Assembly (NCBI GenBank): GCA_002964805.2
Contig: PUDQ02000020.1
Location: 496,001-560,000 of the forward strand
Source of the DNA: Trametes villosa
Lineage: Eukaryota > Basidiomycota > Agaricomycetes > Polyporales > Polyporaceae
Direction of reading: 5' to 3'
Length of the DNA: 64,000 bases
Below are positions 28,009 through 39,680 of the stretch, in pieces. The stretch's first letter is position 1. Each line of letters opens with the position of its first letter. Below the pieces are notes generated by a model. The model was not told the DNA's origin, searched no databases, and saw nothing but the letters and a program-made list of their open reading frames with translations. A program made the position numbers and the translations under genes.

Positions 28009-31000
28009 GGTACGGCTGTCCGCTCGGGCATCCTATCGAGCACGCGCTGACAGGATCGCATGCGCCCCCGTAGATCAGCGCCGCCATGCTCCGAGTTTCT
28101 TGCCTTACAGTATTCTCCTCGGCCTGCGAGCGGGGGCCTATCGTATTTGTATCATATGCCATCTCCCCGCCATATTCTCTCAAGCTTCGACAGATTAAGA
28201 TCAGCGCACATCATCCTGTTGTATCTATTATTTATCGCCGCAATGACATCGTCCCCGAGCGCACCGGGACCAGGGTTGCTGCTGCCCACGGTCACAGCGT
28301 GATGACGTCCGGACTCCAGGCCAGGGAAGCCGCTCTGCGCACCGTGCCGGCATCACGTCGGAGCCCCCTCATTGTGGCATTCATCACCGCTATATGGCGG
28401 TTATGGGCGGTCCGTTCGAGCAACATGACAATTGCCGTGCGTCCAGGCAGGGATCTCATCTCGAGCGCACACTGCGCAACCGGAGCGCCAGCCAACCTGT
28501 CGCTTGCGTGCCTTATCCGCATGGATCTCTGGGCGCACTAGACACCAATCGCTGCGGCCTAGGTTGCAACTCCGCGAGGGACAAGGCTGTGCTCGCACAA
28601 ACCCTAGCTCTCTAGAGGAATGTTCACCCTGGCGCACACATTCTCGTTAAGGCTTAGATGGGGCCGCATGATTGGCACCGTACAAGACATAGACAAGTGG
28701 CCGGGCGCCTCGCTCGCTGCGCCTCCATAAGCGGCTCTGTCAGCTCCGCGCGATACGCCAGTCCGTTACCATGATTGGGCCGCCTGTGAGTAGCACAGGT
28801 AGCCGGTGTGGTACGGATGTTGGAATAAGTGGGGCACCGCTCATCCACCGGACACAATGCTTCTGATATCATTTATGGGCGTTCAGCGTGAAGATTTGGA
28901 CGAAAAATCGGAACAACGGACCTCCTCAGTTCTCGTAATATTGTCCGCACACACACGGGGAAGTTGGCGTTTGCAAGGAAGATGAAGCCACCTAGGACAA
29001 AGGGAGTAGACCGGGGCCGCCGCTGACGTGGATGCCGAGACGAGATGCGACAAGGCCCGCGCGAGCACTTGACATGACGTACCCCTGGTGGGTTGGCAAC
29101 TCTGCGGCATGCACGCATGTCCCCTTCACTAGACAAAAGCCGGGTAGGCCAGATCTATTTAGGTCGCGGCCGATCTCCAGGCGAGGCCGTCCGATCCGAC
29201 GTGGGCCCCAATCTGTCCAAAGGCCGCTGTGGGTATGAGCGGCGCCCTCGGAGGCATGCGTGAGATCCGAATGCTCACGCAGATATCTTCGCAGCAGCCG
29301 CAGGAAGATTGCAGCCATCTCGGCGTATCGGCTGCCGTCCGGTCATTGAGGGTACCACTCGCTAGGTGAAAAGGCGGTACACAAAGCTTTTCAGCTGGGT
29401 TAGCGGTGGGAAAACTTCACAACCGCCCAGGGCATGCTCACCGTAGTCCGGAAAACCCATATGCTATGCTCTTATGATGTCCGTCCGGATAGGTGGCTGA
29501 GAGGGCTAGGCAAAGTCCGCGGAGGTGTGAAATTGACCAGTGACGAGACAACAGCGCGATAGTATTTTTGTCTAGCATCTTTAAGCTTCATAGAGAACAT
29601 TTGCGGCTAGCATGTCCCGCCCGCGGTGTCAGAGAGGCATCCGAGGCGTCCCAAAGGCAGGTCGCCGGAAAAGAGGCCATAAGTGAGGCACCAGGCCGTG
29701 CCACAGGCATCCGGGCTTTCGGTTCGCAGGCTGGGGCCTCAGCAGCATTGATCAATCGGCGTGTGGGCATTGATGCCTGGAACCAATCGGCGGGGGAGGT
29801 GAGCCTATTTGCGAGCCTGGTGCACATCGAGACTAAAGGACCGGCGCAGAGACAGATACATACTACGGGGCGGCGGAAAGGTGCAGTTCCTGAATGAGCA
29901 CAGGGCGCAAGTCAGCCTCAAACGACGTGCCCACGCGGGGCTGACGCCCGTGGGGTTAGGTCTTGCCGGTCCGCCCGTGCCTGGATCAATCTCACAGGCG
30001 CCTATCCGCGTCTCCCGCGCTCGGAGTCGGACTCTTTCTCACTCCCCCCTCTACCTCCAGCGAGTCCGCCGCGAGCACTTCATCAGGCCCCTCAGAATAG
30101 CACGACTCGGGTGCAAACCCTGCGGAGGCTTTGAAGCATGTTGCCCTTCCAAACGACGCCGGACATGCACAGAGTCCGGGGCACACGCATGACGCTGGAG
30201 AGCCACATCGGAGGACGGGGAGTTCGTTTACAATGCTTTGAGCTATGTGGAAAGTATCCGACATCGCCTACATACGCGAATTCCCCCTTGAAGAGGTTCA
30301 ACCATTGCTCACCTTCAGAATGTCGTGCTCTGATTCTATGCGAGCATGAACTATCCCCATCCAGCAACTGCGCCTACCGACGCATGCAAATCACAACCGT
30401 CTCGCACTCTTCCGGCAACCCTGCTAGTCCGCTCTCAAGTCGTCTCGCATTGGTGCGAGCATCATTCATTGAACTGTCAATCCTTTCATCAGCCGTGGCT
30501 CACTGCTACCGCCCATCAGGTCCACATACCAATCCCCTGGGAGTCGGACTTAAGACCAGTCCTTACCACAAGCCCGCCATTCTGATCTGTGCGGAATGTC
30601 GGAAACTTCAGAGCAAGTTATTGTGGCTCTTGCATCTTCCCAGCTAGCGAGAGCTCGGAGTCGGCCGCCCTTTCGGTCCTCTACAAGCGATGTCGCTGCC
30701 TTGCGTCATACGGAGACTGAGGCCGCCCGTGGGACTGCCGCCGCAAGTTGGGTCGAATGAAACTTGGAGCGCACCGGCGGTATACCAAGTGGTGGTGTGA
30801 GTGTCAAAACTTCCGTTGATTTTCGATTTTCCAGCGTAGGATGTGGGCCCTATGTCAGAAGAGTAAACGGGCTGGATAGAACGCGAGAGGTGATGTCGTG
30901 GGAAGGGGGCGCTTTCGTTTGGCAGCACCGTCCGTGCAATGCGCCAGGCGGGCCATGTCTGCCATTCCGACTGACTCGGAAAGTGCAGTTTCGCCGTATG

Positions 31001-31861
31001 CCGACTGGCCGTCGCCGATTCCCTCAAACACCGGAATTAACGGCCCATTGCGCGCTTGCACGCCGCTGTGCGCCGGAGAGAAGGGCCCGTCTCCCAGCTC
31101 TCGTCCCCAGTCAGTTCTCCCTTCTCGATATATTCCATACTACTGACCACGTAGAATATATCTGCGGTAAGACATTCAGAACCCCGATGACATTCTGATG
31201 ATATATCTTCTTTTCTTATGGCGAAAGCGCGCCACGTTTCCGGGCGTCATGAAAAATCGCGAGCGTCAAGCAACTTCCGTTAACGCCTGTAACATGCGTC
31301 GGTCGCTGTACCAGTGCTGACCGGGATGTTTCCCCCTAGCCCGGTCATCGTCGACCATCCGAAAGCACTCCGGAAGGCTCGGACCTCGTTTTACACAAGC
31401 AGGCCCATTCTGAGCGACTCGCTACTCACCGCTCACAGAACATCTCTGTAGACGCCGCCCCCTTCGGGCGGGCAGATGCTCGTTCTTACCAGGCCGCCCG
31501 AATCGCCATCCGAGCGCGCTCTCCCTCTCGGCGCTGGTGCACCACCTCCTGTCGGAACGCCGTGAATGGAGCGAGCGGCCACACCAGCCGCTGGGGGCAT
31601 AGGCTCCGCCGGTGGGAATGCGGTTCGCAACCCATGTGCGGTCCCGTCCAAACATCCCGCGCATTGACGGGGGATCCAGATTTACGTCACGCGCAATTGC
31701 GCCAGGTGCATAAGTAGGAGGGCTCTCCGGCCAGGAGGAGACAGCAATCCACCCTCACTCACCTCTCTTCGGCTCTCTTCGACTCCTACCCTCTCCCGGC
31801 ACTCAACCTCCCACATCCGCCACTGAACACTACCACCTACCGTCTCATACACGCTAATACC
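28009..31861. other. Gene-poor region between the two terpene synthases
   Basis: This 3.85 kb has no recognisable gene, no remnant of a third synthase and no clear transposon end. All open frames are short and lack domain features. By eye I could not find similarity with the region upstream of synthase 1, so the duplication did not obviously carry the flanking DNA, or it is old. Confidence 0.5.
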
Positions 31862-33009
31862 ATGTCTTCTCCCGCGGCGTCCTTCGTTCTTCCCGACCTC
31901 CACGCCATTACCCCCTTCAAGGGCTCCTTCAACCCCCACTACACCGAGGCGGCCGCCGAGTCTTCGGAGTGGGTCAACAGCTACAACGTCCTCTCCGACA
32001 AAAAGCGCGCCTTCTTCCTGCAGGGCGGCAGCGAGCTCCTCTGCGCACACGCCTACCCGTACGCCAGCTACGAGCGGTTCCGCACGACCTGCGACTTCGT
32101 CAACCTGCTCTTCACCGTCGACGAGATCAGCGACGACCAGAACGGCAAGGGCGCGCACGAGACCGGCCTCACCTTCTACAATGCGATGAGCGACCCCGCG
32201 TACGACGACGGGACCGTCCTGTGCAAGATGACGAAAGAGTGCGTCGATCCCATTCATTGGCACCGTGCACTGGCCGCTGACGCTGCCACCCCACTCTATA
32301 GGTTTACCGCGCGTCTGCTCAAGCACTGCGGTCCTCGGACATACCGCCGGTTCATCAAGCACTGCAAGGACTACATCGAGGCCGTCGCGGTTGAGGCCGA
32401 CCTGCGCGAGCGCGGGGAGGTTCTCGACCTCGAAGCGTACCAGACGCTCCGCCGCGAGAACAGCGCCGTGCGCTTCTGCTTCGGCCTCGCCGGCTACGCC
32501 CTGGACATCGACCTCCCCGACGAGATTGTCGAGCACCCCGCCTTCATGGCGATGCACCTCTCCACCGTCGACATGGTCTGCTGGTCTAACGTGAGTGCCC
32601 CCCATCCCTCCGCTTCCTAAGCATCACAAGCTGACTCCCACGGCAGGACCTCTACTCTTACAACATGGAGCAGGCGATGGGCCACACCGGCAACAACGTC
32701 ATCACCGTGCTTATGCAGCACAAGGGCCTCGACCTCCAGGGCGCGTCGGACCACGTCGGCGTGCACTTCAAGGGCCTCATGGACACGTTCCTCGAGGCGA
32801 AGCGCAGCCTGCCGAGCTGGGGCGCGGTGCACGACGCCGAGGTCGCGCAGTACGCCATGGCGATGGAGAACTGGGTCATCGGCAACCTCAACTGGAGCTT
32901 CGAGACGCAGCGCTACTTCGGCCACGCGCGCCACGAGATCAAGCGCACGCGCGTCGTGCACCTCTACCCTCGCCGCGTCGAGGAGTCCGACGACGAGGAC
33001 GAGAACTAA
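31862..33009 (+). CDS. Sesquiterpene synthase 2 (class I terpene cyclase)
   Basis: Three exons (31862-32238, 32302-32590, 32647-33009) encode 342 residues. The metal-binding motif is D87-E-I-S-D91 plus DQNGKG. The NSE triad is N222-D-L-Y-S226-Y-N-M-E230, and the RY motif is in QRYFG. The middle exon is 289 nt, identical in length to that of synthase 1. Compared with synthase 1 it has DEISD in place of DEVSD and an acidic extension at the C terminus (EESDDEDEN). All catalytic motifs are intact, so both copies are probably functional; the product is unknown. Confidence 0.95.
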
Positions 33010-33474
33010 GCTAGCGGGTTCCCCGATAACGTCGCCAGCGACAGACTGCCGCCCCTCGGGCTCTGCCGGACATTTTCCCACTTGTTCGTTCTCTCTTTGT
33101 ATCCCTATCTCGATCCCTATCTTGCTCTCTAGGCTCTATCTATCTTGGCATCTTACATCCAGTTATCACGTTTCTCTACTATACGCACTGTATATACCAA
33201 CCCCCAAGCTCCACAAAAGGCTTCAGCCTCACTCTATCTCTATTCAAACCGTCACATACTATGCTAATTTGTAAACACACGATACAATTCCTTGTAGCTC
33301 GAGAATTGTAATCAAATCGTATTGTGATATATCTATACAGGCTGAGTTGAACAGCCGGTGGATAGATGCGCTTGGGCGCGAAAGTCCTGGGAAAGTACAG
33401 TTGGATGTAACGCTACAATTGATGACGATGATCCCCAGCAAGAACTACGGAAACCCCCGAACCTCTATAATGTT
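33010..33474. other. Convergent intergenic region
   Basis: AT-rich 3' flanks of synthase 2 and MET2. It holds pyrimidine-rich stretches after the synthase stop, as expected for a 3' UTR. No gene. Confidence 0.5.
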
Positions 33475-34925
<1,451 letters not shown>

Positions 34926-35297
34926 CTCGAAGGCCTGTGGGTGTACGTTAGGGCCAGAAAAAGCAGCAGAGCACAGCGCCAGTTCTTTACTCTGCTTCAC
35001 TCTCAATATATGTACGGCCCTGCCGGGTAGGATGAGAAGAAAAGCACGAGTGCGGGGTGCAGGGAGTCAAATTCACGCGGAAGGAGTCAATTGGAGCGTA
35101 GATCCATGTCAGATCCAGGCGCTACGTGAGATCCCGAATAGGCAGGTGACCTGGATCACCGTAAACGCCCGCCCGGCCTGCCCGGTTCGCAGCATCAGCC
35201 GGCTCTCACACGCAACCCGCAGCGTATCTACAGCGTCAGCCACACCGGAGACGCTGCTACGTATCTTGCGTTCAGCCTGTCGACTGTGGCCAGCGCG
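34926..35297. promoter_or_regulatory. Divergent promoter region, MET2 / SDR
   Basis: This spacer of about 370 bp lies between two divergent ATGs. On the MET2 side an ATATAT element lies near 35004-35012. I see nothing else of note. Confidence 0.4.
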
Positions 35298-36455
35298 ATG
35301 GATGCCCTCTGGACCACCCTCAACTCCGTGAGGTCGTCGGGACTGCTGGGACGGCATCCAGTCCTCGCCACCCTGGTCGCCGTCTTCGTGTGTCACCGGC
35401 TACTTCGCAGTTTCCGCCAACGACGCTCGCGAATCCTGCCTCGGAGTAGGGAACGTGTCTTGGTCATAGGCGCATCCAGTGGCATTGGTCGCGCCATCGT
35501 CCACGAGTACGCCTCGGCAGGCGCGCGGGTGTGCGTCGTGGGTCGCCGGGAGCAGCAAGTAAACGAGGTCGCGGAAGAATGCGTCAACCTGCGCCCGAGC
35601 CGAGCCGCAGACGGCGCTCCTGAAAAAGCCGGGGGTGTCCTGGCCCTCACGGCAGACTTCAACGATGTAGACACCATGGTCGCCTTGCGGGAGAAACTGG
35701 AGAACGGTCGGTCGCACGGTCTACTTCTCCAGGCACTTCACCCGGATGCTCACGACGGTCTGTATTGCGACAGAATGGGGCGGCCTTGACACGCTCATCG
35801 TATCTGCGGGAGTCTCCGCTCTTCGGCCGTTGCTCGAGGTCGCTGGCGTGGAACGGCGCGACGGCTCATTCCATCCACCCCATGCGGATGCTGAAGGAAT
35901 CAGGCGCGCCGTATCCGCGGCCACCTCCGCATTGCAGGGAAACTACCTGGGACCACTGGTCTCCGCTGTCACCTTTGTGGGTACACCTCCGATACCGCGG
36001 GAGTCGCATCTGACGTGGTCATGCAATCACAGATTCCGCTGCTGTCTTCGACGTCGCCAGCCCCGTCTGTTGCGCTCATATCATCCCTCGCGGGAGTTAT
36101 CCCTGCGCCCACCCGATCCATCTACGCTTCCACCAAAGGCGCCTCCCTCCTGCTCTATCAGTCCCTCGCCATCGAGCATCCATCCGTCGCGTTCACGTAC
36201 ATTATCCCGGCTACCGTCGAGGGTGACTTCCGAGCATCCGCAGTGGATGGTGGAACTGTGCGCGAGGCCGATCCGAACAAGCACGGACTCAAGAGGGTGG
36301 CCGTTGCGAAGCGCTGTCTCGCCGCAATTGACCGTAGGGAGAAGGCGGTCTTCATGCCTGCGTTGATCAGTCGGATCGGACACTTCATGTACTGGATTTT
36401 CCCTTCAGTGACAGAGCGAGCGGCTGCCAAGAAGTACAATTACTCGGCCGATTGA
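35298..36455 (+). CDS. Membrane-anchored short-chain dehydrogenase/reductase
   Basis: ATG 35298 gives MDALWTTLNSVRSS. A hydrophobic anchor follows (HPVLATLVAVFVCHRLL), then a Rossmann fold with the cofactor loop GASSGIG and the acidic DFND. The NNAG-equivalent is ..IVSAGVSAL. The catalytic region has SSLAGVIPAPTRSIYASTKGA, whose YxxxK is Y-A-S-T-K, followed by the TYIIPATV segment. Two introns are clear (about 35707-35774 and 35977-36031). The topology resembles 3-ketodihydrosphingosine reductases and 11-beta-hydroxysteroid dehydrogenase-like proteins of the ER. Substrate is not decided by sequence; a role in terpenoid tailoring is possible given the neighbourhood but unsupported. Confidence 0.85.
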
Positions 36456-36615
36456 GCCTACGAAGTTGCCGGATATGTAGCATGTATCTTGATATCGGGA
36501 GGTGTACAACCTATAGTAGGCCATTTGACGCGCCAAATCTACACTGTGCGTCGAAGCCCACAGCAACCCGCACTACCATTGACCGGTTGACGGAAGAGAC
36601 GCATCTGCTCTTCTA

Positions 36616-37343
36616 TCACATCACCCTCCGCTCACATCGGGTCTCGTTGTGCACGCCCTCGCAATTTAGGTCGCAGTACGGCATCGCGCACCGCTTGCAC
36701 CTGTACTTTCCCCAATATCCACAGACGGAGCACAACATCCGCGGCGGCTCGCGCGGCGGGGGCGCCACAGCCCTCAGGTACGTGGGCACGCCCGGCGGCA
36801 GATGCTCGATGCCCTGACGTCCCCAGGCGCACGCGGGGGCTCGTCAGACGGGTCGCCAGACGCACGACGGCGCGCACGCACGCACCGAGTCTTCGATCAG
36901 CACGCCGAGCGTCTTCTTGTAGAGCACGGCCGTGCGGACGTTCATCGTCGACTTCTTCGGCTTCTTGCCAGCCCACTGCCGCTTGTCCGAGATGGTCGCC
37001 TGCCGCGCGCGGCCCTTGGCGGTCCGCCCGCCCGGCGCGACGCCGTCGTCCTCTTCGGCCTCCCCGCCCGCCCCCGCCCCCGTCCCGGCGGGCTCGGAGT
37101 AGTTAGAGCGCTAGAGGGGCGTGCAGCCGTAAGTGAGGACCCTGGGGCGTCCGAGAAGCGGAGGGGCGTACCTCGAGCTCGTCGAGGTGCCTCTTCGTGC
37201 GCTTTGCGATGACCTCCGGGTCGAGCGGCGCGTTAGCGTGTTGCGCTTGGCGTGCAGCTGCGCCGATGAAACAGACGCCGTTAGTCAGGCTCAAACGCGG
37301 GGGGCGACGTGGGGCTCGTACGCTGTCGCCGTGCGGGTGGCAT
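36616..37343 (-). CDS. VPS71: SWR1-complex subunit Swc6/Vps71, HIT-type zinc finger
   Basis: Four exons begin at ATG 37343. A 22-nt first exon (MPPARRQ...) joins 37257-37172, giving APLDPEVIAKRTKRHLDELE. The third exon reads RSNYSEPAG and then MNVRTAVLYKKTLGVLIED. The last exon reads GIEHLPPGVPTYLRA and ends in the HIT finger: CSVCGYWGKYRCKRCAMPYC, then DLNCEGVHNETRCERRVM. The eight Cys/His ligands are all present, with the stop at 36616. The conserved GIEHLPPGVPTYL and finger identify Swc6/Vps71 (ZNHIT1), which helps the SWR1 remodeller deposit H2A.Z. No single unspliced frame shows this gene; it emerges only when the exons are joined. Confidence 0.92.
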
Positions 37344-37605
37344 CACTAGGGTTTGGGCCGTCAGACAGGATATTTTCTGAAGCGCTCGCGCATCGCCTCG
37401 CCGCACCCAGGAGGAGGGAGATGGCCGTTCAGAGCAAGCGGTGTGGCGTCACACGGTCACGAATGCTTGACGGTTATTGCCAGAAAGTGGTCTCGATATG
37501 GCAGGAGGGATACTGAACGCCGACTCCAATTGGTCGTGCCACTCGCTTGTGCCACGAGCGTCTAGGCGCTTTGACCACGACGGTGGCACGACGGCGCGGA
37601 CCCAC

Positions 37606-37620
37606 GGGCCACTGCCCATC
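37606..37620 (+). repeat. Left 15-bp target-site duplication of the small insert
   Basis: GGGCCACTGCCCATC here is repeated exactly at 37766-37780. The left copy is followed directly by T7, the pattern left by reverse transcription from a poly(A) tail. Confidence 0.75.
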
Positions 37621-37765
37621 TTTTTTTGAATCTGATATATTCAAGAAGTGCTTAGCGGCCGTCACTAAGGTATACAAGGGGCCAGTATCGACTACAGCGG
37701 CGGCTTGCGGGCGGGCCGTCGTGGAGGGTGCAGAGCGTGGGCTCGTTCAGCGCAGACCCCGGGAA
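37621..37765 (-). mobile_element. Short retroposed insert (SINE or 5'-truncated LINE, 145 bp)
   Basis: The segment begins with T7 on the plus strand and ends before the second 15-bp copy, so it is a minus-strand insert with an A tail. It contains no ORF. I see no clear pol III A and B boxes, and by eye it does not resemble the 3' end of the LINE at 9.6 kb. A 5'-truncated copy of another LINE, a SINE or a retroposed RNA would all fit. It sits in the promoter space of SWC6 and TFIIF beta. Confidence 0.65.
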
Positions 37766-37780
37766 GGGCCACTGCCCATC
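37766..37780 (+). repeat. Right 15-bp target-site duplication of the small insert
   Basis: Exact second copy of the sequence at 37606-37620, offset by 160 bp. Confidence 0.75.
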
Positions 37781-38006
37781 AAGCGTGGATGCCACTCGTG
37801 GCCCCGCTTTGGCCCTCCTAGACAGAGCGCTCGTTGTGCATTGTCGTCCTAGATACGTCTCTTATTCTCGGTATATTGTACTTTTACACCTGAGTGGCAC
37901 AACTGCGGCGGCTACATAACCCGCGCCCGCCGCGCGTCCCGCCCATTACCACCCCCTACGCAGACACCCGCAGCCGCCCTACACATCCAAATCACACACC
38001 AGAGAG

Positions 38007-39317
38007 ATGAAGTTTGCCGCCTTCGAGGAGCATTCCGCCGACGTCCACGGCAATTACGAGCACTGGGAGCCCGCAGCAGAGGACGCATCACAGTCAGACT
38101 GCGAGGATGACCTGATGCAGGTCGAGCCGGAGGAGGGCAGGCTCCTCATGGTCAAGGTGCGTGCCGCCTCTCCGCGTCGTCTCCGGCCCAGGGGCCGTAG
38201 TCCTCCCGCTGCGCGCCTGCTCGCCCGGAAGCTGTGCATCAAGCTCACTGGTGCTCGCGCGCGCTCCGTCCGCACCCCCAGATCCCCAAACACCTCATGG
38301 AGCGCTGGTCCGCGGTCGAGGAGGAGGACGTGCACCTGGCGACCATCCGCATGTACCCCGCACGCGCGTCGACGTCCGGCGCGCGCGCAAAGCCGCGCGT
38401 CGTGCTCACGCTCCCGCCCGCGGCGGACGACGACGGCCTGGGCGCGGACGAGTACGAGATGGACATCGCCGTGCCCGACCCCAAGGCGATGCCCTTCAAT
38501 GAGTACGTCGTCGCCGAGTACGACAGCGCGGGCGGGCGCGAGAAGCACAAAAAGAATGAGAAGGCGAAGGGCAAGGGGAAGGCGCGGCGGCGGCGGGCGG
38601 CGCTCGCGGGCGCGGTGACGCACCACTGCAGCCTGCGCGCGGTCCTCTCCGAGCGCATGCGCCAGCGCGTGAAGGCGCGGAGCGTCGCCGCGAACACGCC
38701 CAAGCGACAGATCATCTTCCTTGGCTCGAGCGTCCGGCCCTTGCCCCTGCCCAGCGTCGGCGCAGCGAACAAACCTTTCTTCATGAAGGTGCGCCTCCGT
38801 CTTCATCTTCTTGATCCCTGTCTTCGTCTTCGTGCGCGTCCCGTCCGCGGGTTCTGAGCGCGCCGGAGAGGTTCCCGCGTTCTGAGCGCAAAGCTAACCG
38901 CGAGCATCCCCTCCAGACGGGCAAGCCGAAGGGCCCCGCAGACCGCATGGTGCGCCTCCCGCGGCACAAGCTGCTCGACATGCTCTTCCGGCTCTTCGCG
39001 GACCGCCCGCGCTGGTCGTTCAAGCTGCTGCGCGAGCGCACGCAGCAGCCCGAGGCGTTCCTCAAGGAGGTCCTCCCCGAGATCGCGTTCCTGCACCGCA
39101 CGGGCGAGCACCACGGGTGCTGGGAGCTCAGCCCGAGCTATGGCGGGAAGCAGGTGAGTGGAGGGGATGTGTGTGAGGAGATGGTGGTACTGACCGATTG
39201 CTGTGGTAGGAGGATGCGGGGACTGCGGGTGCGGGGACTGCCGAAAAGCCGATAGAGTTGGCGGATGATGACGACGAAAGCGAAGACGACGACAGCGAAC
39301 TAGAAGAAGTGTTCTGA
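38007..39317 (+). CDS. TFG2: TFIIF beta subunit (RAP30/Tfg2)
   Basis: ATG 38007 opens an acidic N terminus ending EEGRLLMVK. The next exon gives IPKHLMERWSAVEEEDVHLATIRMYP, the start of the TFIIF dimerisation fold. A Lys/Arg-rich segment follows (KKNEKAKGKGKARRRR), then SERMRQRVKARSVAANTPKRQIIFL. The winged-helix domain closes the fold: RMVRLPRHKLLDMLFRLFAD, then RWSFKLLRERTQQPEAFLKE and VLPEIAFLHRTGEHHGCWEL. A final acidic exon ends SELEEVF at 39317. Introns begin near 38158, 38788 and 39154. TFIIF binds RNA polymerase II and its winged helix contacts promoter DNA in the preinitiation complex. Confidence 0.93.
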
Positions 39318-39680
39318 AGCATCTATACCACTCACCTAATGAACCCCGGACGATCGCATACCCGAACACACTGGAAGGACAATAGAAGGAAGCCTACGAT
39401 ACGATTGATATGTACACTACACCACGAGTATCGTAAAGCACAAGCACAATACGTCGAGTCTCGATAGCAGTACGACGTCGCCAAGAAAAGGTCATACGCA
39501 TACCACAACAACATCACCGAACAGCGCGGCCCCACATCCATGTTAAATGGTCGGGTCGGAATACGCAGGAGGGGGCATCCAGGGAAATCATGAGGTCGTG
39601 CGAGTCATGGGCCATCTACCTCGACGGAGAGTGATGGTTGATGGGGCCGTTGCGAGAACGGAGGGGTCTTCGGGAAGTCC
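39318..39680. other. Convergent intergenic region
   Basis: 3' flanks of TFIIF beta and the permease gene. No gene or repeat seen. Confidence 0.5.

Larger units (their letters stand above)
37344..38006. other. Divergent promoter region with a small retroposed insert
   Basis: This separates SWC6 and TFIIF beta. It contains the small insert at 37621-37765 with flanking 15-bp duplications. The remainder shows no gene. Confidence 0.5.

Noticed and set aside
31682..32605. 307-codon open frame on the minus strand
   Set aside because: It is the antisense shadow of terpene synthase 2; it crosses the synthase's splice sites and its composition is Val/Glu/Arg-biased as expected from GC-rich codons read backwards.
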